Source of the DNA: Halobaculum sp. MBLA0143
Lineage (GTDB): Archaea; Halobacteriota; Halobacteria; Halobacteriales; Haloferacaceae
NCBI RefSeq assembly: GCF_041361465.1
Contig: NZ_JBGKAC010000001.1
Coordinates: 1,054,001-1,118,000 of the forward strand
Direction of reading: 5' to 3'
Length of the DNA: 64,000 bases
The notes beneath the pieces are model-generated. The model saw only the letters and a list, made by a program, of their open reading frames with translations. It was not told the origin of the DNA and made no database searches. Shown one piece after another: positions 8,946-18,185 of this stretch. A program made the position numbers and the translations under genes. Each line of letters opens with the position of its first letter. Position 1 is the stretch's first letter.

Positions 8946-10712
8946 ATGACAGTCTCGGTCGACGACCTCCTCGTGGTCGCGGCGCCGGGGCGCGACCGGC
9001 GCCTCCTCGCAGACTGGCTCGCCGGCACCGGGAGCTACGGCGTGACGGTGTTGGACCCGACAGACTGTGAGGACGACCTCCCGGAGTACGATGTCGCGGT
9101 GCTCGACGAGACGGCGCTGGAACGGTGTGGCGGGCGGCTGTTGGCCCGGCGACGGGCCGCCGACCCGGTGTACCTCCCGCACCTCCTGGTCGGCGCCACG
9201 GAGCTGCCGGACGACGACGCCGGCCGCGAGCTCGTCGACGACGTGGTGGCGCTGCCGGTGCGCCAGGGTGAGCTAGAGCGTCGTCTGGAGAACCTCCTCC
9301 GGGCCAGACGGACGGCGCTGCGGCTGTCGAACGTGCGCGACCAGTACGAACGGCTGGTCGAACTGACGCCGGAGACGATCCTCCTCGTCCGCGACGGGGA
9401 GATCGTCTACGCCAACGAGACCGGGGCGGAGCTGTTGGGGTTCGACGACGGCGACACGCTGCGGGGTGAACGAGTCACGGAGTTCGTCGTCCCCGACGAC
9501 CGGCCGGCGTTGGAGACGGCGTTGGAGACGGTCGACCGCGACGGCCGGCTGTCGGAGTACCTGGAGGTGACGCTGTCGACGGCGACCGGGCGAGAGCTCC
9601 CGGCCGAGGTGGCCGGCGTCACCGTCACCTACGAGGGGGTTCCGACGGCCCAGTTCCTCGTCCGGGACCTCTCCGAGCAGCGTCGCCGGCGGCAGCGACT
9701 CACGCTGATGAGTCGCGCGGTGGAGGCGGCCGCCCAGGGGATCACCGTCGCGGACGCCCGACGCCCGGACGAGCCGCTCGTGTACGCCAACGAGGCGTTC
9801 GAGCGACTGACCGGCTACGACAGACAGGGGGTGTTGGGACGCAACTGTCGGTTCCTCCAGGGCGAGGGGACGGACCCCGAGACGGTCGCCCGGCTCCGAC
9901 AGGCCATCGACGACGAACGCCCCGTGTCGGTCGAACTGCTCAACTACCGGAAGGACGGGACCCCGTTCTGGAACCGGCTGGACGTCGTCCCGATCCGCAA
10001 CGACGGCGGCGAGGTGACACACTACCTCGGGCTCCAACAGGACGTGACGGAGCGGCGCACCCGAGAGGAACGACTGGCCGTCTTAGACCGTGTGCTCCGG
10101 CACAACATCCGCAACCGCACGAACGTGATCGGCGGCACGGCACGACTGTTGCTGGAGGCGGAACGCGACGGCGACGACGCGAGCGTCGACCAGGCGGCGT
10201 CGCTGGAACGGATCGTCGACGCTTCGGAGGAACTCCAGGCGATCAGCGAACAGGCCCGGGAGTTCCAGACGATCGTCGGCGACGAGGAGAACGAGCGCCA
10301 GCGCGTCGAGCTCACGGACGTACTCGAACGGATCACCGCGGAGGCAACGGGCGTGTTCGAGCTCCACCTCCCCGACGAGCCGGTCGTCGTCTCCGCGCAC
10401 CCGAAGCTGCCGGCGGCGTTGTCGGCCGGGCTGTCGCTCCCGAGCGCGACGACGGAGTCCGGGACGGACCTGCGCGTCGACCTCTCTCGGGAAGACGACA
10501 TGGTCACCCTGTCGGTGACGGACCGTGGCGGGACGATTCCGCAGTCGGACCTGGAGGCGGTCGCGGCCGAACGCGAGACGGCCATCGAGCACTCGCGGGG
10601 CATGGAGCTGTGGGTGGTCCGGTGGACGGTCCTGGCGTCCGACGGGGAGATGACCGTCAGCTTCGACGACGACGACCCGACGGTCCACGTCACGCTCCAC
10701 GCGGCCGAGTAG
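8946..10712 (+). CDS. LOV/PAS sensor with histidine-kinase-like module
   Basis: A 588-residue cytoplasmic sensor. Residues 1-115 resemble a receiver-like fold, about 120-240 a PAS domain, about 245-375 a LOV-type PAS domain. The LOV signature GRNCRFLQ places the photoactive flavin-adduct Cys at residue 301, and YRKDGTPFWNRL and HYLGLQQDVTE follow as in blue-light receptors. The phosphoacceptor box LRHNIRNRTN has His386. The ATPase region is degenerate: the place of the N box reads LSAGLSLPSATT, without the Mg-ATP-binding Asn, and G1 reads TDRGGTIP. It may be a light sensor that no longer phosphorylates itself. Confidence 0.88.
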   Translation: MTVSVDDLLVVAAPGRDRRLLADWLAGTGSYGVTVLDPTDCEDDLPEYDVAVLDETALERCGGRLLARRRAADPVYLPHLLVGATELPDDDAGRELVDDVVALPVRQGELERRLENLLRARRTALRLSNVRDQYERLVELTPETILLVRDGEIVYANETGAELLGFDDGDTLRGERVTEFVVPDDRPALETALETVDRDGRLSEYLEVTLSTATGRELPAEVAGVTVTYEGVPTAQFLVRDLSEQRRRRQRLTLMSRAVEAAAQGITVADARRPDEPLVYANEAFERLTGYDRQGVLGRNCRFLQGEGTDPETVARLRQAIDDERPVSVELLNYRKDGTPFWNRLDVVPIRNDGGEVTHYLGLQQDVTERRTREERLAVLDRVLRHNIRNRTNVIGGTARLLLEAERDGDDASVDQAASLERIVDASEELQAISEQAREFQTIVGDEENERQRVELTDVLERITAEATGVFELHLPDEPVVVSAHPKLPAALSAGLSLPSATTESGTDLRVDLSREDDMVTLSVTDRGGTIPQSDLEAVAAERETAIEHSRGMELWVVRWTVLASDGEMTVSFDDDDPTVHVTLHAAE

Positions 10713-10737
10713 GCCGCCGGCAGTCGTACACGGCCGA

Positions 10738-12444
10738 CTACGCCGCCGGTAGCCGGACGGAGACGGCGGTGCCGCCGCCGTTCGGACGGGTGACCCGGAG
10801 CTCACCGCCCAGTCGCCCGGCCAGCCAGCGGAGCGTCCACAGGCCGACACCGGAGGTGTGCTCGACGGGCGTCTCTCGATCCGAGCGGAGCGCCCGGAGC
10901 TCACCCTCCGGGATTCCGACCCCGTCGTCGGTGACGCTGATCTCGACGGTGTCGCCGTCGCGGCGACAGCCGACGACGACGGTTGGCCGCGGCCCGGCGT
11001 GTTCGACCGCGTTCTCCACCGGGACCTCGACGAGCAACCGCACCGCCTGCGGCGACGCCGAGACGCTGGCGTCCGTACAGTCGAGCCGGAACGTCGCGTC
11101 GCCGTCGTCGTAGCGGTCGACCACCTCCCGGACGGCCGGCGCGAGCTGCGTCGGCGCCGGGTCGTCGGCAGACGCGACCGCCTCTTGGAACGCTCTGATC
11201 CCGTCTGCGACGGAGACGAGGTCCGCCGCGGCCCGTTCGATCGTCTCCGCACGGCTCTGGACCGTCGTCTCGTCACTGTCGTCGTCGCGGAGGAGTTCGG
11301 CGACGCCGTGGACGACGTTGAGCTTGTTGCGGACGTTGTGCCGGAGGACGCGGTTGACGACCGACAGCCGTTGTTCCCGACGCTTCACTCCGGTCACGTC
11401 GCGGGCGACGCCGGCCACGACCGGGTGATCCAGCCCGCCGTCCGCCAACGGGTCGCTCCTGTCGGCGGCGACGCGCTGACCGCGGACCTGGACCCAGGCT
11501 TCCCCCTCGGGTGGGCCGACGCGGCGTAGCTCCAGTTCGAACGGCTCCCCGTCTACCAGACACTCCGACATCGCCCGGCGGAGCCGGCGCCCGCTGTCGT
11601 CGTCGTACTCGTCACAGACCGCGTCGAGCGACACCGTGTCCGGCTGTCGGGCCAGCTGTGTGCCGGCGGTCTGTTCGACCGTGTCCGCGGCCGGGTCGTA
11701 GCGCCAGCCGCCGGTGTCGGCGACCTCTTCGGTGGCGACGAGCCGGCGGATCCGTTCGGTCCGACGCTTGAGGTCCGTCGTGTCCTCGATCCCGACGACC
11801 ACCTTCACCACCTCGCCGTCGTCGTCCGTGATCGGCGCGGAGTTGCTCGACAGCCACCGCCGGTCGCCGTCCGGCCGGACCAGCCAGTGTTCGAAGCCGT
11901 AGACGGGCTCGCCGGTCTCGAACACGCGCGTCACCGGGTGTTCGTCGTTCGCGACCGGGCTGCCGTCGTCGTGTGTGATCTCCCACTCCGGGTCGGTGTA
12001 CGTCCGGGCCGTGATCTCCTCGCGGCGGAGCCCGAGCAGTTCCTGGGCTCGTTCGTTCGCGGTCTCGATCTCACCGTCGGCGCCGACTACGACGACGCCG
12101 ACGGGGCTCGTCGCCAGGATCCGTTCGAGCAGGCCGTCCGACTCCCGCCGGACGCGTCTGGTGTTCCAGACGACACCGTCCCCGTCTGCCGCGGGCGAGA
12201 GCCGGCTCTCGAAGCGCCCGTGGCCGTCGACGCCGTCGTGACGGAACGTCTCCGCCGACTCGTCCAGCGTCGCCAGCGCCGACGCGAACTGGTCCGACGC
12301 CGTCGCCGCCACCACCTCGCAGACGTCCGTGCCCATCGGTTCGGGTTCGTGTGGCGCCGCGTCCTCGTCGACTGTCGTCAGCACTCGCTCGACCTGCCCG
12401 TCGACGTCGAGCAGGAGCACAGCCCCGTCCGTGGGCGTCGTCAC
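10738..12444 (-). CDS. PAS-domain histidine kinase
   Basis: Soluble sensor kinase of about 568 residues, converging on the LOV sensor with a 25-bp gap. An N-terminal signal-input segment is followed by PAS domains (ILATSPVGVVVVGADGEIET; a second around RLVATEEVADTGGWRYDP), then the His box LRHNVRNKLNVVHG and an intact ATPase domain: N box VENAVEH, G1 TDDGVGIP and G2 SGVGLWTLRW. The phosphoacceptor box type is the same as in the adjacent LOV sensor. I use GTG 12444 (VTTPTDGAVLLLDVDG); GTG 12483 is also possible. Upstream in-frame residues are arginine-rich and not credible. Confidence 0.87.
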   Translation of the reverse strand: MTTPTDGAVLLLDVDGQVERVLTTVDEDAAPHEPEPMGTDVCEVVAATASDQFASALATLDESAETFRHDGVDGHGRFESRLSPAADGDGVVWNTRRVRRESDGLLERILATSPVGVVVVGADGEIETANERAQELLGLRREEITARTYTDPEWEITHDDGSPVANDEHPVTRVFETGEPVYGFEHWLVRPDGDRRWLSSNSAPITDDDGEVVKVVVGIEDTTDLKRRTERIRRLVATEEVADTGGWRYDPAADTVEQTAGTQLARQPDTVSLDAVCDEYDDDSGRRLRRAMSECLVDGEPFELELRRVGPPEGEAWVQVRGQRVAADRSDPLADGGLDHPVVAGVARDVTGVKRREQRLSVVNRVLRHNVRNKLNVVHGVAELLRDDDSDETTVQSRAETIERAAADLVSVADGIRAFQEAVASADDPAPTQLAPAVREVVDRYDDGDATFRLDCTDASVSASPQAVRLLVEVPVENAVEHAGPRPTVVVGCRRDGDTVEISVTDDGVGIPEGELRALRSDRETPVEHTSGVGLWTLRWLAGRLGGELRVTRPNGGGTAVSVRLPAA

Positions 12445-12814
12445 TGTCCTCGAAACGGGGTCGATGGTCGCCCGCGACGCCACGACGACCCCGCAGTCGT
12501 CGACGTCCCCCAGTCTGTCCGTCCCATTCCGTGTCCCTGATTCACACGGGTGGGCTTGAATCCTCCGGCTACCCGAGTGACCTCGGCCAAGAGCGAGAGC
12601 AGGTCGGCCGGGCCGGCCGTGCCGGCAACACGCCCAGGGCCGCCGACGGGGGCGTCGATCCACCTCCGGGCTGGCTCGCCTCCGCGCTCGCCGTCCGGGT
12701 CCGCGTCGACTGTCGTCGGTGGCCTCGACTGTCGTCGGCGCCGTCGACTGTGCGTGCGGGCGGAGCCGGCGGAACAGAACGAATAAACGCCCGGCGAGCC
12801 TCGTGACCGATCTG
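12445..12814 (+). other. 370-bp gap between kinase and primase genes
   Basis: No gene is supported. Short direct repeats around TCGACTGTCGTCGG occur at about 12706-12750. The 3' end carries the primase promoter, with GAATAAACG at 12781-12789 about 27 bases before the priS ATG. Confidence 0.5.
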
Positions 12815-14002
12815 ATGGAGCGTCGCACGAGATCCTACCTCGCCGGGCGGTTCGGCGACTACTACCGGGGGCGGACGGTGACGCCGCCGCCGGACGCAGA
12901 CCACCGCGAGTGGGGTCACATCCCGTTCACCGGCGGCGAGGGGACGACGATGGTCCGCCACCAGTCGTTGTTGGACGTGGCCGGCGGTCCGGCGGAGCTG
13001 GGGTCGTTCCTCGCGCGGGAGACACCCAGACACGTCTACTTCTCGGCGGCGCGGTACGACGACCCCAGCAACCGGACGATGGCGGACAAAGGGTGGCAGG
13101 GGGCGGATCTCGTGTTCGACTTGGACGCCGACCACCTCCCGGGCGTCGATCCGGAGACGACGAGCTACCCGGCGATGCTCCACGCCTGCAAGGAGGCCCT
13201 CCAGGACCTGTTGGACGTGCTCGTCCGGGACTTCGGCTTCCGCGACGACCAACTGCAGGTCGTGTTCTCCGGCGGCCGCGGCTACCACGTCCACGTCCGG
13301 GACGACAGCGTCGCCGGTCTGGACTCCGAGGCCCGCCGGGAGATCGTCGACTACGTTCGCGGGCTGGGACTCGACGAGGACGGGCTGATCGAGAAACGAC
13401 CCAACGAGCGTGGCACCCTCCAGAAGACGCTGCGGGCAGAGGGCGGCTGGGGGCGACGGGTCCACGACCGGCTCCTGTCGTACACCGAGCGGCTGCGGGA
13501 ACTACCGGAGGAGGCGGCGTTGGCGGAGCTCCAAGAGCTGGACGGTGTCGGCGAGAAGACGGCCCGGACGATCTACGGCGTGCTCCAGAACAACCCGGAG
13601 GGGGTCCGAGCGGGCAACGTGGAACTCGGCCCCGGCGCGGGGACGCTGGTCCGGGCGCTGGCGGATCGCGTGGTAGACGAGGAGACGGCACCGATCGACG
13701 AGCCGGTGACGACGGACGTGCGGCGGCTGATCCGGCTGCCCGGCAGCCTCCACGGCGGCACGGGGTTCGTCGTCCGGCGGCTGGACCGCGACGCGGTGGC
13801 CGACTTCGAGCCGACACGAGACGCCGTCGCCGACCGCTTTCGGGGCCAACGGATCATGATCGACGTGACCGATCCCGGTCCGGTTCCGGTGGGTGCGGAC
13901 GCCGACGACAGCTTTACAATCGCCGAGGGGACACGTTCAGTCCGCGAGTTCGTCGGCGTGTTCCTGCTGGCGCGGGGCCGCGCCGAGAAGACGGCGGAGT
14001 GA
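12815..14002 (+). CDS. priS: DNA primase small (catalytic) subunit
   Basis: The 395-residue catalytic subunit of the archaeal/eukaryal-type primase, which makes RNA or DNA primers together with PriL at replication forks. The N-terminal ERRTRSYLAGRFGDYY, the metal-binding DLDADH (FDLDAD, near residue 110) and the SGGRGYHVHV motif (near residue 155) are the family's catalytic signatures. ATG 12815 matches homologues and the TATA element at 12781-12789; an in-frame GTG lies at 12803. It is followed 54 bases later by the GINS gene, a pairing known from haloarchaea, consistent with a replication operon. Confidence 0.95.
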   Translation: MERRTRSYLAGRFGDYYRGRTVTPPPDADHREWGHIPFTGGEGTTMVRHQSLLDVAGGPAELGSFLARETPRHVYFSAARYDDPSNRTMADKGWQGADLVFDLDADHLPGVDPETTSYPAMLHACKEALQDLLDVLVRDFGFRDDQLQVVFSGGRGYHVHVRDDSVAGLDSEARREIVDYVRGLGLDEDGLIEKRPNERGTLQKTLRAEGGWGRRVHDRLLSYTERLRELPEEAALAELQELDGVGEKTARTIYGVLQNNPEGVRAGNVELGPGAGTLVRALADRVVDEETAPIDEPVTTDVRRLIRLPGSLHGGTGFVVRRLDRDAVADFEPTRDAVADRFRGQRIMIDVTDPGPVPVGADADDSFTIAEGTRSVREFVGVFLLARGRAEKTAE

Positions 14003-14056
14003 CCCGAGCGACACGACAGAGACGACAGCGACACCACAGACGACACGACACCGACG

Positions 14057-15301
14057 ATGGATCTCGAGGAGCTACGGAGTGTTCGAGAACAGGAGCGGCG
14101 GACGGACAGCCTCCAGCACCTCCGTGACTCCTTCTACGACGACGCCGTCGACTACGTTCGGGACCTGAAACGCGAGCGGAGCCGCCGGGCCGAGGCCGCC
14201 GGCGACCCGTACACCGACGAGGCGATGCGGCTGACCGACGAGATCGACACCGCAGAGGAGGTGATCGAGTCGCTGTACGAGCGCCGCCGCGGGAAGGTGG
14301 TGAAGCTCGCCTCCTTCGCCGCCGCCGGGATGCCCGCCGAGGAGGACGGGATGACGGACCAGGAACGCGAGATGTTCGCGGACGTGGTCGAACGGATCGA
14401 GGCGAACGAGGCGTCCGTCCTCGGGCGCCTGGAGACGGAGTCTGCAGACGCCGCCCTGTCGGAGGCGACGGCCGGCGCCGCCGAGTCGACGGGCCCGGAA
14501 GCGACTGGGCCCGCCGACCCGGCAGAGAGGGACGAATCGACGGTGATCGGCGAGCCGACTGGGGCAGACGATCCGACTACGCCCGGCGAGTCGGCCGGGG
14601 CAGACGATCCGACTACGCCCGGCGAGTCGGCCGGGGCAGACGATCCGACTGCGCCAGAGTCGACAGCCTCCGAGACGGCGTCAGACCCCGCCGCGACCCA
14701 GACGGCCACGGGGGGGACGGAGCCGGCCGACGACGGCAGCGTGTTGGCGGACGCGATGGGCGGGCCGACGGAGTCGTCCGTGGACGGCCCGACGGCCGCC
14801 GACGACGCGTCTGCGACGGAGCCGTCCGCGGACAGTGCGCCTGCGACGGAGTCGTCTGCAGACGGCCCGACGACGACAGAGACTGACCGGCCTGCCGCCG
14901 AGGCTGCGGCCGCTGCCGGGTCGCCGGAGGCTGCTCACGGCGACGACACGTCGGTGACGAGCTCCGACGCCTCCGTGGCACCGGGGACCGACTCCGGCGC
15001 CACCCCGACGGGTGACCCGTCGCCTGCGTCCGATCCGGAGCCGCAGACACCCTCGGCGGACGACCCGGTGCCGCAGACACCCTCGGCGGACGACCCAGGG
15101 GAAGCGACCGACGAGGCGGCCGGCGACGAGACGGCGGTCGTCGCAGACGACGACCGCGAGACCGTCCGGGTGACGAGCGACGTGGGCGAGGTGTTCGGAG
15201 TGGACGACCGCGCGTACGACCTCCGGGCGTCGGACGTGGTGCGGCTCCCGCGGGCGGTCGCAGAGCCGTTGGTCGACCGTGGCGCCGCGGAGCCGCTGTG
15301 A
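14057..15301 (+). CDS. GINS complex subunit Gins51 with expanded linker
   Basis: Replication factor of the GINS complex, which joins MCM helicase and primase/polymerase at the fork. Residues 1-135 form the helical A domain (MDLEELRSVREQER through MFADVVERIEANE); the last about 50 residues (RVTSDVGEVFGVDDRAYDLR...) are the small B domain. Between them lies an unusually long acidic, Pro/Thr/Ser/Ala-rich linker of roughly 230 residues, containing 36-base direct repeats (14561-14650) coding for GADDPTTPGESA units and 30-base repeats near 15040-15100. Its position after priS supports the assignment. Confidence 0.9.
   Translation: MDLEELRSVREQERRTDSLQHLRDSFYDDAVDYVRDLKRERSRRAEAAGDPYTDEAMRLTDEIDTAEEVIESLYERRRGKVVKLASFAAAGMPAEEDGMTDQEREMFADVVERIEANEASVLGRLETESADAALSEATAGAAESTGPEATGPADPAERDESTVIGEPTGADDPTTPGESAGADDPTTPGESAGADDPTAPESTASETASDPAATQTATGGTEPADDGSVLADAMGGPTESSVDGPTAADDASATEPSADSAPATESSADGPTTTETDRPAAEAAAAAGSPEAAHGDDTSVTSSDASVAPGTDSGATPTGDPSPASDPEPQTPSADDPVPQTPSADDPGEATDEAAGDETAVVADDDRETVRVTSDVGEVFGVDDRAYDLRASDVVRLPRAVAEPLVDRGAAEPL
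14561..14650 (+). repeat. 36-base in-frame tandem repeat in the GINS linker
   Basis: Two full copies and half of a third copy of a 36-base unit beginning GGGGCAGACGATCCGACTAC. The unit is a multiple of three and extends only the disordered linker, so the reading frame is kept. Confidence 0.85.
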
Positions 15302-15352
15302 GCCGGCGGGCGAAGCGTCGGCCATAAGTAGGCCGGTACAGTTGTTGCGGGT

Positions 15353-15730
15353 ATGACGGACCAGAGCGGACGCAGGAAGCGCAAGCGAACGGGTGGGCGA
15401 CGCGTGCCCTCCAGCGACAAACAGGCGAACCAGCGCGGCCGCGAGCCCGCCGAGACGACCGTCGACGAGGAACGGATCCAGACTGTCGACACTCGCGGCA
15501 ACGGCCAGAAGGTGCGGGCGCTGTCGACCGACACCGCCCAGGTGGCCGTCGACGGCGACACGGAGACCGCCGAGATCGAGAACGTCGTCGAGAACCCGGC
15601 GAACGTCAACTACGTCCGCCGGAACATCGTCACGAAAGGCGCCGTGATCGAGACCAGCGCGGGGCGCGCCCGCGTCACCTCCCGACCGGGCCAGAGCGGC
15701 CAAGTCAACGCCGTCCTGACCGAGGAGTAA
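15353..15730 (+). CDS. rps8e: 30S ribosomal protein S8e
   Basis: A 125-residue ribosomal protein of the archaeal/eukaryal small subunit. The basic N-terminus RKRKRTGGRR and the NPANVNYVRRNIVTKGAVI segment are diagnostic. ATG 15353 lies about 27 bases below the TATA-like element CCATAAGTA (15322-15330), which fits leaderless translation. It follows the priS-GINS pair on the same strand but has its own promoter. Confidence 0.96.
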   Translation: MTDQSGRRKRKRTGGRRVPSSDKQANQRGREPAETTVDEERIQTVDTRGNGQKVRALSTDTAQVAVDGDTETAEIENVVENPANVNYVRRNIVTKGAVIETSAGRARVTSRPGQSGQVNAVLTEE

Positions 15731-15877
15731 CGTCGCCGTCTTCTCGCGGGTCGTCTCGTCGGTGGTGGTGGGCGTCGGAGACGCCGGTCTCGCTCGGGAC
15801 GCGAACGATATCTCCCGAGAGTGTCGTGACAGTACACTGCAGGAGTGTACGTAGCCACGCGCGTATCTCTATCGAGC

Positions 15878-16981
15878 GTGAGCGAAACCAACGGTACGGA
15901 GCCGGGACCGACGACCAGACGGAGTGTACTATCGGTTCTCGCGTCAGCGTCTGCGCTGTCGGCGGTTCCAAGCACAGTCGGCGCGACAGAACGAACGAAG
16001 CGCGTCCCGAAGTACCTGAGCGGCGGTGAGGTCGTCGAGTGGATGGAGGCCCTTCGCCGCTGGGACCGCCAGTACGACCGCGCGAGCAGACTGCTCCGCC
16101 AGTTCGACAGAGAACACTTCGGGAACCGTCCCGAGATCTTCACGACCGGGCTCGTCCGGAGCGACAGGAGTACGGGGAGCCGAACGGCTTCGAGATTGAG
16201 GTGACGTACGACGCTGGGGCCGGTCGACCGAACGTCCCGACGGAGGTCTCGGGTCTCCCAGTCCGCCAGGAGCCACAGGAGGCGGCACCTGTCCAGCAGG
16301 CCTGCAACAGCGGGGACTTCGACAGGTACGGTGGGGGAATCAACGTGCTCGACTATCTTGAGGCTGACCTGAACGGTACCGCAGGCTACCGCGTCGTCGA
16401 CGGCAACGGGAACGAGTACATGGTCTCTGCGGCACACATCTTCGGCGACTGTGAGATCGAGTCCTTCGACGAAGCCTACCAACAGAACGAGGGGGTGGGG
16501 TCAATCGTCGGTGGCGTGTACGAGAAGGACTTCGTCGTGTTCGACGACAGCGCCGGGAACGCCGACATCGAGAACGCCATCCGGGAGCCCGACGGGACGG
16601 AGCGACCGATTGCCGGGTGTGCGAGCCGTGAAGAGATCAGTAACCGTGTCTCCAACCCAGTCGACGGGTACAGTAAGGTCGGAGTCTAGCGGTAAAGAGA
16701 CCGGGGAGATCGGCACGAACCTGACTGTCGACCGTCTCTGTGAAAGCACGAGGGACACCACAATCGAGGGGAGTAGCAACACGGTTGCGGGCGACTCGGG
16801 TGGGCCGTACTACTCGACCGAGAACGGAGATGCGTACCTTCTCGGGCACCACTCGGTCGGTGCCACCATCGGTTCCTCGGGATTCCAGTGCGGAGAGGAG
16901 GTAACTGTCAGACTACGGAGTATCGGACTACCCTGTCACTGGGTGGCAGCGAAGACACAGTACTCTATCGTCTCCAACTGA
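15878..16981 (+). pseudogene. Tat-exported trypsin-like serine protease, two frameshifts
   Basis: Three overlapping frames together spell one secreted chymotrypsin-fold protease. Frame A (from GTG 15878) has a twin-arginine signal (TTRRSVLSVLASASA) and a helical pro-region. Near 16165-16180 the reading moves by one base deletion to frame B, which holds the His motif SAAHIFGDC and KDFVVFDDS with the likely Asp. Frame B stops at 16687-16689; one inserted base near there returns to frame A, giving the catalytic Ser motif GDSGGPYY and an end at 16981. All three triad residues survive but no single frame makes them. It is a recent pseudogene, or carries sequencing errors. Confidence 0.75.
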
Positions 16982-16983
16982 GC

Positions 16984-17481
16984 CTACTGTTGGACGACTG
17001 TTCCGTCGGAGATCGCAACCGGGAGACGGGTCGAGTGCTCTCTTCTGTTCGTCTCCACCGTCACGGTGATGCTACTGGGACAGTTCCCGACCAGTTCAGA
17101 GAGCGAAACCGACGGCTCTCCGACGACGTTACCCTCTTCGTCGTACGTCGTGTCGTGAGAGACACCGACAACTTTCCCGAACGGAAGACCGACAATACCT
17201 CTCGTCGGGCCAGGGTCCGCCTCCTCGACAGGACGCTCGAGTACGTAGTTCACTGCTGCGGGTGTGGAGAACTCTGCTGTGCTCTCCCAGGATTCACTCC
17301 CGTACCGCTCAAACGATATCTCGTCTGCTCGCTCTCCACCGGGGGAAACGACGACTTCTGCCGAGTTGCCGCGTGCCCGTGTCCAGTTGGGATCGAGTAG
17401 AGTGTCTACTCGCCAGTGGTAACCCAAAATTCCAACGGGAATCGAACCGATACCACCGAGCACCAACTCCCGTCTGTTCAC
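16984..17481 (-). CDS. Tat-signal secreted protein of unknown function
   Basis: A 165-residue protein beginning MNRRELVLGGIGSIPVG, a twin-arginine-like signal, followed by a beta-rich domain without cysteines in a lipobox position. It converges on the broken protease gene with only two bases between stop codons, so the two may have been acquired together, perhaps as protease and inhibitor or substrate (inference only). The upstream TACTATATTA, near 17495-17506 on the minus strand, is a good TATA-like promoter. Base composition is less GC-rich than the surroundings. Confidence 0.65.
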   Translation of the reverse strand: MNRRELVLGGIGSIPVGILGYHWRVDTLLDPNWTRARGNSAEVVVSPGGERADEISFERYGSESWESTAEFSTPAAVNYVLERPVEEADPGPTRGIVGLPFGKVVGVSHDTTYDEEGNVVGEPSVSLSELVGNCPSSITVTVETNRREHSTRLPVAISDGTVVQQ

Positions 17482-17639
17482 GAGCTACGTAGTGTCTAAT
17501 ATAGTAAAAGAATTTGTTAATTCGTCTCGAAGCTCTACTGTCACTGCTACTATCCGATCCCTCCCGATCGCAGTAGAGATCTGAGTAGACACGACGCCCA
17601 CCGCGGTATTGAAGACGACCGGCCCACTCCCCTCCGAGC

Positions 17640-18176
17640 GTGAGCGACGACGACGCGCCGGCGCGGTACGACAGACTGGAGCGACACGAGACGGCGGGCG
17701 ACCGCAACTCGCTGTGGCACTGGCGAGAGGCCAAGAGCCTGTTCGAGGTGGCGCGCAACTACGTGGTGACGTGGCTCGTCAGGGTGTCGCCGAGCCTGAC
17801 GCTGAAGAACAGACTGCTGTTGGCGCTGGGGGTCACCGTCGGCGAGGGGGTGTCGTGGGGGTTGGAGGCGACGCCAGACGTGTTCTGGCCCGAACGGATC
17901 ACGCTGGGCGACGACGTGATCGTGGGGTACGACGCGACGATCCTCTGTCACGAGTTCCTCCAGTCGGAGTACCGCGTCGGCGACGTGGTCGTGGGCGACC
18001 GGGCGATGATCGGCGCCGGTGCGGTGATCCTGCCCGGCGTCGAGATCGGCGCGGACGCGCAGGTGGCGGCCAACTCGTTGGTGACGGAGGACGTGCCGCC
18101 GGAGACGACCGTCGCGGGGGTGCCGGCGGAGCCGGTCGGCCGCGACGAGGACGGCGAGGGCGGCGGCGCGGAGTAG
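17640..18176 (+). CDS. Hexapeptide-repeat acyltransferase
   Basis: A 178-residue left-handed beta-helix acetyl/acyltransferase of the maltose/galactoside acetyltransferase type. Hexapeptide turns are visible from about residue 88 on (ITLGDDVIVGYDATI, VGDRAMIGAGAVILPGVEIGADAQVAANSLV shortened), ending in the usual VAGVPAEPVG. The N-terminal part may be amphipathic helices at the membrane. GTG 17640 is chosen by a TATA-like element near 17605. The acceptor substrate cannot be told from sequence. Confidence 0.86.
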   Translation: MSDDDAPARYDRLERHETAGDRNSLWHWREAKSLFEVARNYVVTWLVRVSPSLTLKNRLLLALGVTVGEGVSWGLEATPDVFWPERITLGDDVIVGYDATILCHEFLQSEYRVGDVVVGDRAMIGAGAVILPGVEIGADAQVAANSLVTEDVPPETTVAGVPAEPVGRDEDGEGGGAE

Positions 18177-18185
18177 CCCGCCTGC

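Noticed and set aside
12551-12786. Small plus-strand protein between the PAS kinase and priS
   Set aside because: Composition is Arg/Pro/Ser-rich and no promoter fits; the region is better read as a spacer with short repeats.
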